From: Candidatus Latescibacterota bacterium
GTDB taxonomy: Bacteria > Latescibacterota > UBA2968 > UBA8231
Assembly (NCBI GenBank): GCA_016187725.1
Contig: JACPJE010000021.1
Coordinates: forward strand, 1 to 32,277
Reading direction: 5' to 3'
Length of the DNA: 32,277 bases
The notes under the pieces are model-generated. The model was not told the origin of the DNA. It saw nothing but the letters and a program-made list of their open reading frames with translations, and made no database searches. Shown here piece by piece: positions 9,967 through 16,911 of the stretch. Position 1 is the stretch's first letter; each line of letters starts with the position of its first letter. A program made the translations under genes and the position numbers.

Positions 9967-10650
9967 ATGGGCGTTTGGCATGAGTTCTGTCTGGTGTGCG
10001 GCGGTCCGCCATACGGTGAGACCTACCGAGACCTGGTGTGGTGGGCGGACGGCCTGAAAAACCTGGATGCTACCGAACAGGATGCTTTGCGCCAGCTAGC
10101 GAAGGAAACAAGGTGGACGAAGTATTGGGTCGGGGTTTCGAGCGCCGAAGAGCAGGTCAGGCTTGGAAGGTACACGGAGTATGGGTCCTTTGAGACCCGG
10201 GACGGCCGAGGCGAGTTCCATCTCCGCACCAACTTTGATAACGACAACGTGCCCGAGGGCGAGCGTTATGGGATAGCCGCTCACCGTGCCTGCGCCACGC
10301 TCCTTGAGAACGAATTGGGGTACAGTCTGCGATTCGCGGATCTCTTCGACAGATTGGAGGGTGAGTTCGGGAACCTTTTGGAGGAGATCGACTACGGAGA
10401 CATTGCAACATACCATATGCAGAACTTCGAGTTATTCGAAATGTGGGAGGATGGATTGGCCTGGATGGTGCGCAATCCGCTGGAGGATTCCCGGAGCCGA
10501 CGGCGGGTACTTGGCATGTGGAGACCCTTCGTGCGAAATATCCGGGCGCAAGAGGCTAAAAAAAAGGGGAAACGACCTGCTCGGGCCAAAGCGGCAGGGG
10601 TTCTGAAGGCGAGGGCACGCAGGCCCAAAAAGCATGGCAGTGCGAGATGA
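9967..10650 (+). CDS. Unknown protein with CxxC motif and basic tail
   Basis: A 227-residue protein I do not recognise. It begins MGVWHEFCLVCGGPP, with a CxxC pair that could form half of a zinc knuckle; the other half may be H/C in AAHRACATLL near residue 103. The middle is acidic and rich in Trp and Tyr, and the last 45 residues are strongly basic (AKKKGKRPARAKAAG, then RRPKKHG), suggesting nucleic acid contact. The ATG lies 2 bases after the EVE gene stop, so the two are translated together. It is the last complete gene of the operon before the insertion sequence. The start is supported by the close spacing. Confidence 0.65.
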   Translation: MGVWHEFCLVCGGPPYGETYRDLVWWADGLKNLDATEQDALRQLAKETRWTKYWVGVSSAEEQVRLGRYTEYGSFETRDGRGEFHLRTNFDNDNVPEGERYGIAAHRACATLLENELGYSLRFADLFDRLEGEFGNLLEEIDYGDIATYHMQNFELFEMWEDGLAWMVRNPLEDSRSRRRVLGMWRPFVRNIRAQEAKKKGKRPARAKAAGVLKARARRPKKHGSAR

Positions 10651-10651
10651 C

Positions 10652-10683
10652 AGGAGGAGAATGGAACGGGAAACTTGGTTAGA
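10652..10683 (+). other. Start of a further operon gene, interrupted
   Basis: Two bases after the previous stop comes a perfect AGGAGG (10652-10657) and ATG at 10661, followed by codons for MERETWL before the insertion sequence begins at 10684. Without the element this frame would stay open, but the continuation lies antisense to the recombinase and WGR genes and is not convincing as protein. It may be the stub of a lost operon gene. Low confidence. Confidence 0.3.
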
Positions 10684-10697
10684 CCTAAAACAAGCGA
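10678..10697 (+). repeat. Left target duplication plus terminal inverted repeat
   Basis: GTTAGA (10678-10683) is the direct target duplication and the next 14 bases are the left inverted repeat. Confidence 0.9.
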
Positions 10698-10725
10698 ATA
10701 TCGGTTGATGCGGCGCTAAAAAAAG

Positions 10726-10802
10726 CTCGAAATGCCTGCGGTTGAGAGGTAGATTTTATGTTCCAGCATAAAACACCTCTAAAACCAGAAAGGCATTTCG
10801 AG
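10726..10802 (+). promoter_or_regulatory. Hairpin sequestering the transposase start
   Basis: CTCGAAATGCCT (10726-10737) and AGGCATTTCGAG (10791-10802) form perfect 12-bp arms, with a second nested stem inside (GAGAGGT with ACCTCT-like, TTTATG with CATAAA). The right arm ends on the first base of the GTG start. Such a structure would hide the start from ribosomes on transcripts entering from outside the element, a known way insertion sequences limit transposase synthesis. The pairing is seen; the regulatory role is inferred. Confidence 0.7.
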
Positions 10803-12313
10803 TGAAGACTAAAAAACAAAAAAAAGCAGCGAAACGCCAGCGGGCGCTGCAGGCGCGGCTGGCCCACCGCAACTTCACCAGTCCGCCCCGACCGCTGTTG
10901 GGGGATCAGCCCATTCGCTACGAGGTGTCGGATCGCACCCGGGTGGTGAGTATGGGCGGGTTGGGCCTGATCCACACCCTGGTAATGAAGTTGCAGTTGC
11001 CGGCCTTGCTCAATGGCGCCGTCCAGGTCTTGAAACGGCATCTGCCCTACTGGGAATCGGATCATATCTTGGCGTTGTGCTACAACGTGTTGACCGGCGG
11101 CAAGCCCCTGCAAGATCTCAATCGGTTGCGCCAGGATGAAGTCTTGCTGGACGCCCTGGGGGTGCCGCGGTTGCCCGCTCCCAGCACCGCCGGCGACTTC
11201 CTGCGTCGCTTTACTTCCCCCGGGTTGATTCTTCGTCTGCAGGAGGCGATCAACCAGGCGCGGCTTAAGGTGTGGCAGCGCCAGCCCGCCGCCTTTCGGC
11301 AGCAGGCGACCCTCGATATCGATGGCACGCTGATGGAAACCGACGCCGAGTGTATGGAAGGCATCGACTACTGCGCCTACAAGCAGTTGTGGGGCTATGG
11401 CCCCTTGTTGATTACTCTGGCCGAAACCCGCGAAGTGTTGTATGTGGTCAATCGCTCGGCGGCGGCCCCTTCCCACCAAGACGCCCCCACTTGGATCGAT
11501 CGGGCGCTGGCGTTGGTCGGTCCAATTTTTGAGAAGGTTTGGCTGCGGGGCGATACCGACTTTTCGCTGACCAAACACTTCGACCGCTGGGACGAGTGCG
11601 CCCGCTTTATCTTTGGCGTCGATGCCATGCCCAACCTGGTCACCTTGGCGCAGGGGGTGTCCGAAAGCGACTGGACGCCGTTGATCCGACCGCCGCGCTA
11701 TGAAGTAAAAACCCATCTGCGCTGCTCGCCCCCCAAGGTCAAACCACCGCGGATCCGTCAACGGCGCTTCGAAGAACTCCATACCGTCGAGGAAGACGTG
11801 ACGTCGTTTCCCTATCGTCCAGGCCACTGTAAAAAGACCTATCGCCTGATCGTGCTGCGCAAACAACTCCACCGCCGCAAAGGCGGACAGCTCTTGGGCG
11901 AGGAGGTTCGCTACTTCTTCTATATTACCAATGAGCCTAGCCAACCGACCGACGAATTGGTGTTGTTCTACGATCAACGCGCCGATCAGGAAAATACCAT
12001 CGCCCAACTCAAAAGCGGTCTGCCCGCGTTCCATGCCCCCACCCATTCTTTCTTGGCTAACTGGGCCTATATGGTCATCGCCGCGCTGGCCTGGAATCTC
12101 AAAGCCTGGTATGGCTTGCTGCTGGAGGAGCCTTCGCTGCGGCAGCAGGTGGTGCGCATGGAATTCAAGCAGTTCCTCCAGCGCTTCCTCCACTTCCCCT
12201 GTCAGATTATTCGCCAGGGACGCTACCTGATCTACCGTATCGTCCACTTCACCCTGGATACCCTGACCTTGATGAAGATCGCCGACTGGTTCAACGCCCT
12301 GGCCTTCCCATGA
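10802..12313 (+). CDS. IS1380-family DDE transposase
   Basis: A 503-residue DDE transposase that cuts and joins the ends of its own element. The order of features fits the IS1380 family: a basic N-terminus (KTKKQKKAAKRQR), a helical DNA-binding region, then the catalytic acidic residues in TLDIDGTL (D172/D174), WLRGDTDFS (D251/D253) and YDQRADQENTIAQLK (E397). The protein ends in a helical region, KAWYGLLLEE. It uses a GTG start at the tip of the upstream hairpin; no internal stop or frameshift is seen, so the element looks active. A 546-residue open frame on the opposite strand (10685-12325) is only its shadow. Confidence 0.93.
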   Translation: MKTKKQKKAAKRQRALQARLAHRNFTSPPRPLLGDQPIRYEVSDRTRVVSMGGLGLIHTLVMKLQLPALLNGAVQVLKRHLPYWESDHILALCYNVLTGGKPLQDLNRLRQDEVLLDALGVPRLPAPSTAGDFLRRFTSPGLILRLQEAINQARLKVWQRQPAAFRQQATLDIDGTLMETDAECMEGIDYCAYKQLWGYGPLLITLAETREVLYVVNRSAAAPSHQDAPTWIDRALALVGPIFEKVWLRGDTDFSLTKHFDRWDECARFIFGVDAMPNLVTLAQGVSESDWTPLIRPPRYEVKTHLRCSPPKVKPPRIRQRRFEELHTVEEDVTSFPYRPGHCKKTYRLIVLRKQLHRRKGGQLLGEEVRYFFYITNEPSQPTDELVLFYDQRADQENTIAQLKSGLPAFHAPTHSFLANWAYMVIAALAWNLKAWYGLLLEEPSLRQQVVRMEFKQFLQRFLHFPCQIIRQGRYLIYRIVHFTLDTLTLMKIADWFNALAFP

Positions 12314-12522
12314 GCCGCGGCGCACCGGGGACTAGGAGGGGAGGGGCCACTGACCACCGCCACCACCATGCCAAAGAAAGAACCTCGGCACCACACTCAC
12401 ATCCTGATACCAACCCTACGGCGAAGCCTGCAGCTTCGACCGCGGCGGCAGCCTATGCCTGCTCCCTTGACTCTGACCGCGGATAAACAGCCCCCAGTAC
12501 AGGTAACGAAAAAGGGACAAAC

Positions 12523-12542
12523 TCGCTTATTTTAGGGTTAGA
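12523..12542 (-). repeat. Right terminal inverted repeat plus target duplication
   Basis: The 14 bases ending at 12536 mirror the left end with one mismatch; GTTAGA follows at 12537-12542. Confidence 0.9.
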
Positions 12543-12573
12543 GAGTCACTCACTCAGCCACCCGGACGCCCCC

Positions 12574-12753
12574 TCACGCCGCCTCCGCCCCAATCGCCGC
12601 CCCCCGGACCTCCCGCACCAACTGATACCCATGCCGGCCCCGCAGCCGGCTGATCTCCTGCACCTCCCGCCACACTTCCTCCGCATCCTCCAGCACCAGC
12701 TTGATGCTCCGGACCCGCTTGGTCCCGATCCGGCCCCAGCGCCGGACCAGCAC
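12574..12753 (-). CDS. Short WGR-domain ORF, N-terminally short
   Basis: On the minus strand, just after the recombinase stop, an open frame encodes VLVRRWGRIGTKRVRSIKL followed by a helix (EDAEEVWREVQEIS) and GYQLVRE. The WGRIGT core plus the final GYQ matches the C-terminal two thirds of a WGR domain, a small nucleic-acid-binding fold seen in PARP-like and bacterial DNA proteins. The usual first strands are missing, and the only start is a GTG (12751-12753) without a good ribosome-binding site. It could be a remnant truncated by recombination, or be expressed by re-initiation after the recombinase stop at 12765. Confidence 0.5.
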   Translation of the reverse strand: MLVRRWGRIGTKRVRSIKLVLEDAEEVWREVQEISRLRGRHGYQLVREVRGAAIGAEAA

Positions 12754-12764
12754 CTTGGGGAGGT

Positions 12765-13735
12765 TCAGTACTCCACCTTAAAGGTCGGACTCTCCTCCGG
12801 CCGGCTCCTTCGCCGATCATACAACCGGGTGGTCGAGATATTGGCATGCCCCAGCCACTCCTGCACCCGGGCGATGTCGGCCCCGTGGTCCAGGGCGTTG
12901 GTGGCGGCCGTGGCCCGCAACGCATGCGGGCTAAAGCCGGGGAAGTGCAGCCCCATTTCCCGGGCATACTTGACCACGATGTTGCGGTGCACTGAGCAGG
13001 GCTCCAGGTGCTTGGCCAGGGTTCCGGAGCGGTTATTCTTCACCGGCTGGAACAAGGGTGCCTCCGGATCTGCCCCGTGGCCGGCCACCTCCAGATAGTC
13101 CTGAATCCGCATCAGCGCCCTGGGGTGGACTGGCAAAAAGCGGATCTTGCCCCCCTTGCCGTGTACCCGCAGATGCATCAGCCCCCGCCGCTGGCTACAG
13201 TCCTTGACCTGGAGCCGGCACAACTCCTCCCGCCGCAACCCGTGATAGAGCAGCGTGGCCAGGATGGCCCGGTCCCGCTTGCCCTTGAGGGTCTTCTCTG
13301 AAGGGGCCTCCAGCAGCAGCCGGGCCTGGTCGTCGGACAGGGCCGGGGTCTTGCCCTCGTTGCTGCCTTCACCCCTTCGACCGGATTGTGGGTGATGGCG
13401 TTCTCCTCGCACAGGTGGTGGAAGAGGGAATGCAGGGCCGAGAGTTTGCGGCGGATGGTGGCTGGGGAGAGGGTGCGGGCCTCCAGGTCCTGGCGCCAGG
13501 CCAGCACATGGCTGCGGGTGACGGTGCGGAACTCCTCGGGCCGCTCGATGCCCAGGAAGCGGGTGAACTCCCGCAGGTCCTGCTGGTACGCCGCCCGGGT
13601 GCGGGGGTTATCGATGTTGGCGAACCACTCCAGCTCGGGGGGCACCTGGGCCAGACCCTGGAACTGGGCGGCGGTGAGCCGGCGCGAGGGGGAGGGCTGG
13701 AGGGCGCGGGGATGGGCGGGCGCAGGTTTGTCCAT
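12765..13735 (-). pseudogene. Tyrosine recombinase/integrase, frameshifted
   Basis: The N-terminal half (start ATG 13735, about 123 residues to NPVEGVK) is the SAM-like core-binding domain ([19 protein letters not shown], then [16 protein letters not shown]). The catalytic half lies in another minus frame, from about [19 protein letters not shown] to the stop at 12765. It has all catalytic residues: Arg in HGLRREEL, Lys in [22 protein letters not shown] and Tyr in RLYDRR. Joined, they give about 323 residues, the normal size of XerC/D-like integrases. A one-base shift near 13360-13370 separates the halves. It may be a real inactivating mutation, a sequencing error or, less likely, programmed frameshifting. 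The start overlaps the end of the HigA-like antitoxin frame. Confidence 0.85.
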
Positions 13736-14009
13736 GGCTTGGGGGCTCCTCTACGCGCAGCATGGACAGGGAGTGCCCCTCGTATTCGGCGTCCTCCAGC
13801 CGGCAGATCACCGACGCCGTCGTATGGGCTAGCCTGGCCAGTTCAGTCTGGGTCAGGCCGGCTGCGGTGCGCAGGTCGTAGATCTTTTGCGCAATATCCG
13901 CGTTGACCCGTTCTGCTTCTAGCGATTCGAGTCGCTCCGGGTCGTCGCCGATGAATTTCTTGTGCAAATAGCGCAACGAGGATGAGCGAGGCTGTCTAGG
14001 GCTGGCCAT
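13608..14009 (-). CDS. HigA-like XRE antitoxin with replaced C-terminus
   Basis: Residues 1-85 are a helix-turn-helix XRE antitoxin: basic N-terminus, then IAQKIYDLRTAAGLTQTELA, TTASVICRLEDAEYEGHS and LSMLR. Relatives continue after LSMLR with an IAAAL-like helix and a short strand. Here the frame runs into Pro/Arg-rich residues (VEEPPSHGQT and onward) that are simply the recombinase start region read in another frame. So the last 20 or so native residues are lost. It sits 6 bases after the toxin gene, the toxin-first order of HigBA pairs. DNA binding may survive; toxin neutralisation may be altered. Confidence 0.75.
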   Translation of the reverse strand: MASPRQPRSSSLRYLHKKFIGDDPERLESLEAERVNADIAQKIYDLRTAAGLTQTELARLAHTTASVICRLEDAEYEGHSLSMLRVEEPPSHGQTCARPSPRPPALPLAPAHRRPVPGSGPGAPRAGVVRQHR

Positions 14010-14015
14010 GGGTTC

Positions 14016-14387
14016 TTACTCCTCGGGTCTGAAAAGGTGACGGCGCGGATTGGTCATCACCTTTTGCTTGTGCGCAACTGCAGCTTCGATCTCCGATGCC
14101 GGCACCTCGTTCTCTTTGGTGCAACCGTGCGAGACGACTGCGGCGGTCTTTCCATAGAAGAAGTAGAGCATGCGGTAGTTGAGGTGCCGGAAGCGCACCC
14201 GCAGTTCGTAGACGTCGTCGCGCAGGTAGTCGGCCTCAGGGCGCCGCAGCTCGTACCCCAGCGTTTCCAGGCGTTCCAACTTCACCAGGCACTTGTCCCG
14301 CACCTTGGCCGGCAGGGTTTCGAGCCAGTCCACCAAGGGCACCTCGCCGTTCTCTTCCTGGTAAAACTGGAGTGCCGTCTGTGGCAT
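14016..14387 (-). CDS. HigB/RelE-like toxin (Gp49/DUF891 type)
   Basis: A 123-residue RelE-superfamily mRNA interferase of the phage Gp49-like subgroup. Typical segments are VPLVDWLETLPAKVRDKCLVKLERL, LRRPEADYLRDDVYELRVRF, and the strand RMLYFFYGKTAAVVSHGCTKE, followed by IEAAVAHKQ. Toxins of this group cut mRNA on the ribosome and are held inactive by the paired XRE antitoxin, here encoded directly downstream. The start ATG (14387) is 28 bases from an 18-bp perfect palindrome that probably serves as operator. The toxin reading frame looks intact although the antitoxin is not. Confidence 0.87.
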   Translation of the reverse strand: MPQTALQFYQEENGEVPLVDWLETLPAKVRDKCLVKLERLETLGYELRRPEADYLRDDVYELRVRFRHLNYRMLYFFYGKTAAVVSHGCTKENEVPASEIEAAVAHKQKVMTNPRRHLFRPEE

Positions 14388-14415
14388 CGGTGGCGTTCAG
14401 GGCTGGGCGAGCGAC

Positions 14416-14433
14416 TTTCGCAATATTGCGAAA
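14416..14433. promoter_or_regulatory. Palindromic operator upstream of higB-like gene
   Basis: TTTCGCAATATTGCGAAA is a perfect 18-bp palindrome between the two divergent toxin-antitoxin operons, 28 bases before the toxin start. Dimeric XRE antitoxins repress their own operon at such sites. Binding is inferred. Confidence 0.7.
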
Positions 14434-14585
14434 CCAGTGATCAAAAGGTAGTTGCCGGCGTTCTGGACGTCAAGGAGGGGCTATTTTTTTGTCTACCCGC
14501 CCTACTCTGGTGTTAAACTTCATAAAATAGATTATAGAGTTTAAAGAGAAGATAGAGCCGGAATGGAGCGAGGACAAGCCCATTA

Positions 14586-14614
14586 TTGACAAGTGAGACA
14601 TTATCGTGTACACT
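14586..14614 (+). promoter_or_regulatory. Sigma-70-type promoter of the Phd/YefM-PIN operon
   Basis: TTGACA (14586-14591), a 17-base spacer and TACACT (14609-14614) stand 24 bases before the antitoxin ATG at 14638. The -35 is perfect and the -10 matches 4 of 6. Confidence 0.7.
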
Positions 14615-14626
14615 CTCGTGTATACA
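14604..14626 (+). promoter_or_regulatory. TGTACA-type antitoxin operator, two boxes
   Basis: Direct repeats TCGTGTACAC (14604-14613) and TCGTGTATAC (14616-14625) are 12 bases apart and overlap the -10. The first contains the palindrome TGTACA, the core bound by YefM-type repressors. Autoregulation by the downstream antitoxin is inferred. Confidence 0.65.
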
Positions 14627-14637
14627 AGGAGGCCGAT

Positions 14638-14925
14638 ATGCGGTTTGTCAGTGTCAGGGAGCTGCGCGGAAAATCGGCGGCCATCTGGAAGGAACTGGCC
14701 GAAGAGAAGGATCTAGTGGTCACCTCCAACGGCAAACCCATCGCCTTGTTGTCGGCGACTTCGGAAGAACTGCTGGAGGAATCGCTGGTGGCCGTGCGCC
14801 GTGCCCGCGCGCTGGTGGCCGTGACGGCCATGCAGCAGGCCTCCCTGAAGGCCGGCACCGAGCGCTTGTCCCTGAAGGAGATCGACGCGGAGATCAAAAC
14901 GGTGCGAAAGGGGCGTTCTCGGTGA
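14638..14925 (+). CDS. Phd/YefM-family antitoxin
   Basis: A 95-residue antitoxin starting MRFVSVRELRGKSAAIW, the classic Phd/YefM N-terminus that folds into the DNA-binding dimer, followed by LVVTSNGKPIALLS and a long helical charged tail that would wrap the toxin. ATG 14638 is chosen because AGGAGG lies 6 bases before it; an upstream in-frame ATG at 14593 lies inside the promoter. The stop overlaps the start of the PIN gene (GTGA), giving translational coupling. It likely represses its own promoter at the TGTACA boxes. Confidence 0.87.
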   Translation: MRFVSVRELRGKSAAIWKELAEEKDLVVTSNGKPIALLSATSEELLEESLVAVRRARALVAVTAMQQASLKAGTERLSLKEIDAEIKTVRKGRSR

Positions 14926-15359
14926 GGGTGGTGCTGGGTACTGATGTCCTGGTATCCGGTCTGCTCTCTCCCTATGGAGCACCAGGTGTGTTGGTACAGC
15001 TGGTGGCCATCGGGGAGCTGCAATTGTGTTATGACGCTCGCGTTCTCGCTGAGTACTGCGAAGCCCTCCGGCGACCCGCTTTCCCTTTTACCCAGCCGCA
15101 GGTGGAAGCTCTGGTGGATCAGGTCAAGGCCGGAGGCTTGGTGGTAGCCGCACGGCCCTTGCCGGGGCCGCCTCCAGATCCTGACGACGAGGTCTTCTTG
15201 GCCGTAGCTCTGGCGGGTGCGGTTCGACACTTAGTCACCGGAAATACCAGGCATTACCCCGTGAAGAGCCGGCAAGAGGTCCTGGTAGTGTCCCCGGCCG
15301 AATTCCTGACGTGGTATCGAAAGCAGGTTCCACCTGCTCGCGCAGAGGAGAGTCCCTGA
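14922..15359 (+). CDS. PIN-domain toxin with altered first active-site residue
   Basis: A 145-residue PIN-family toxin, a metal-dependent RNase class. Recognisable parts are VLVSGLLSPYGAP, YDARVLAEYCEALRRPAF (active-site Glu), and DPDDEVFLAVALAGA followed by HLVTGNTRHYP. The N-terminal motif normally reads VVLDTNVLVS; here it is VVLGTDVLVS, so the first metal-binding Asp is Gly and the following Asn is Asp. The GTG start at 14922 overlaps the antitoxin stop by four bases. The change may weaken catalysis, or the shifted Asp may compensate. Confidence 0.85.
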   Translation: MRVVLGTDVLVSGLLSPYGAPGVLVQLVAIGELQLCYDARVLAEYCEALRRPAFPFTQPQVEALVDQVKAGGLVVAARPLPGPPPDPDDEVFLAVALAGAVRHLVTGNTRHYPVKSRQEVLVVSPAEFLTWYRKQVPPARAEESP

Positions 15360-15476
15360 CCTCCCTCCAGGCGAAGAAGACCCGAAGCAGGGTCACCTTC
15401 CCACAGGGCTGATTGAGCGGCTTAACTATCCAGGCATGACGGAGAAGGCAAGCTCCTCATTACCAGGGGGTATACG

Positions 15477-16346
15477 TTGCATGATATCTACAACGACGAA
15501 GAGAGTACCCTGCGGCTCTACTTCGATGACATTGCGGGATCGAAGCCGCTGTCGCGTGAGCGGGAGGTGGAGTTGGCCACCCGTATCCACCAGGGCGATC
15601 TCCAGGCCCGCGATGAACTGGTGCATGCCAATCTGCGCTTTGTCGTCGACGTGGCCAAGAAATACCAGAATCGGGGGCTGTCGCTCTCTGACCGGATCAG
15701 TGCCGGCAACCTGGGGCTGTTGACCGCCGCCGAGCGCTTCGACGGCACCAAGGGCTTCAAGTTCATCTCTTATGCGGTGTGGTGGATCCGGCAGTCCATC
15801 CTCCAGACCATCGCTGAGCATGTCCGCACCGTGCGCCTTCCCCTCAACAAGCTGGGCCTCCTCAGTGACATTTCCAGGGTTTCGCGCCGGCTGGCCCAGG
15901 GCCGCGAGAGCGAGCCCGATGTGGAGGAAATCGCCGCCGAGTTGCAGGTGTCTGCCGAGGAGATACGGGACACCCTACTCAGCGCCCGCACCGTGCGCTC
16001 GTTGGACGAGACGGTTAGTGAGGATGACGAGCGCAGCCTGCTCAACACCCTGGTTGACACCCATCAGGTCTCCCCCGACACCGACCTGTTGCGCGACGCA
16101 GCCCGGGAGCAGTTGGAGCGCGTACTCAGCGGCCTCGATGATCGCGAGTTGCGCATCATCCGCCTCTACTACGGTCTGGATGGCAATGAGGCCCTTAACC
16201 TGGAGCAGATTGGCGGCCTGTTCAAGCTCACCCGCGAACGGGTGCGCCAGCTCAAGGAACGTGCCCTCAACAAGCTTCGGCACCCAACCCGCGCGGCGGC
16301 ACTCCTGGCGTTAGTAGGCGAGGTGGAAGACCAAGGTGGCCAGTAG
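15477..16346 (+). CDS. RpoD/SigA-like sigma factor (group 2 type)
   Basis: A 289-residue sigma-70 protein with region 1.2 (TLRLYFDDIAGSKPLSRERE) and region 2 (NLRFVVDVAKKYQNRGLSLSD, then GFKFISYAVWWIRQSI with the -10 recognising Trp pair). Region 3 (RLPLNKLGLLSDISRVSRRL) follows, and region 4 ends in LTRERVRQLKERALNKLRH for -35 recognition. It lacks the long region 1.1 and non-conserved insert of a large housekeeping RpoD, so it may be an alternative factor, although several FCB lineages use a primary factor of this size. The start is a TTG preceded by AGGGGG; the nearby ATG is out of frame. It directs RNA polymerase to promoters. Confidence 0.92.
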   Translation: MHDIYNDEESTLRLYFDDIAGSKPLSREREVELATRIHQGDLQARDELVHANLRFVVDVAKKYQNRGLSLSDRISAGNLGLLTAAERFDGTKGFKFISYAVWWIRQSILQTIAEHVRTVRLPLNKLGLLSDISRVSRRLAQGRESEPDVEEIAAELQVSAEEIRDTLLSARTVRSLDETVSEDDERSLLNTLVDTHQVSPDTDLLRDAAREQLERVLSGLDDRELRIIRLYYGLDGNEALNLEQIGGLFKLTRERVRQLKERALNKLRHPTRAAALLALVGEVEDQGGQ

Positions 16347-16502
16347 GATGCTTCTCCGTTATGTCACCACAGGCTGACAACGAAAGGCCCCTACGTGGAG
16401 ATTGATGGAAACAGGAACAGACGACAGAATTTCCGAGCAGAACAGCAACTTGTATCGCGGTCGTGTACTCAGATACTCACTTCTCCCCAAAAGGAGCTTA
16501 CC

Positions 16503-16781
16503 ATGCCACCCGCCAAATTGACGATTGTAAAGGGCACGCCGGAAGAGACGAAGAAACCCGTTGCAGGCAGCAACTGGTTCAAGCCCTGGCTTAAGCCCGT
16601 TGCTGCGGGGATGGCAAAGAGTGCACCGAAAGCCCCTGTGAAGGCGAAGCCAAAGCAGAAGCCCGTTGTTGCGGTTGCGGCTAAGAAAGCCCCGAAGGTC
16701 GCGGTGAAGGCGAAGCCAAAGCAGAAGCCAATTACTGCGGGTGGGGTTAAGAAAGCCCTGAAACCGACCAGGAAGGGATAG
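16503..16781 (+). CDS. Lysine/alanine/proline-rich basic repeat protein
   Basis: A 92-residue highly basic protein with a good ribosome-binding site (AAAAGGAG) before ATG 16503. After an N-terminal 45 residues comes a tandem duplication: VKAKPKQKPVVAVAAKKAPK then VKAKPKQKPITAGG, encoded by a 26-base direct repeat spaced 66 bases (22 codons). Composition resembles histone H1-like tails or nucleoid-binding proteins, so binding to DNA or RNA is plausible. No defined domain is seen. It lies 156 bases after the sigma factor gene on the same strand. Confidence 0.6.
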   Translation: MPPAKLTIVKGTPEETKKPVAGSNWFKPWLKPVAAGMAKSAPKAPVKAKPKQKPVVAVAAKKAPKVAVKAKPKQKPITAGGVKKALKPTRKG

Positions 16782-16820
16782 CGCGCCACTCTTCAGGCAG
16801 CGAAGCCCCCAGACGTACCA

Positions 16821-16911
16821 CAATCGGAGAGCAGCAGCGACGGGTGAAACCAGGAGTGAAAATCGCGTGGATTCAAAATATCTATTCGCCGGCACGAATA
16901 CCCAGCCGGCC
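16821..16911 (+). repeat. Partial copy (A) of dispersed intergenic repeat
   Basis: The segment resembles 28560-28645; the last 29 bases (16883-16911) match 28617-28645 at 26 positions, including CGAATACCCAGCCGGCC. Both also share GACGGGTGAAA upstream. Confidence 0.6.

Larger units (their letters stand above)
10684..12536 (+). mobile_element. IS1380-family insertion sequence, complete
   Basis: The 1853-bp element runs from CCTAAAACAAGCGA on the left to the reverse complement of CCTAAAATAAGCGA on the right (13 of 14 identical). It is flanked on both sides by the same six bases GTTAGA (10678-10683 and 12537-12542). One intact transposase gene fills most of it. Length, CCT-starting termini and transposase type all fit IS1380. 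The perfect target duplication shows a simple and probably recent insertion. Confidence 0.93.

Noticed and set aside
10685..12325. 546-residue open frame on the minus strand across the insertion sequence
   Set aside because: It is exactly antisense to a transposase with all catalytic residues and has repetitive, unnatural composition.
12765..13735. Recombinase as an integron integrase (IntI) for the attC at 26.5 kb
   Set aside because: The IntI-specific extra helix region was not seen, and the gene is frameshifted and 13 kb away.
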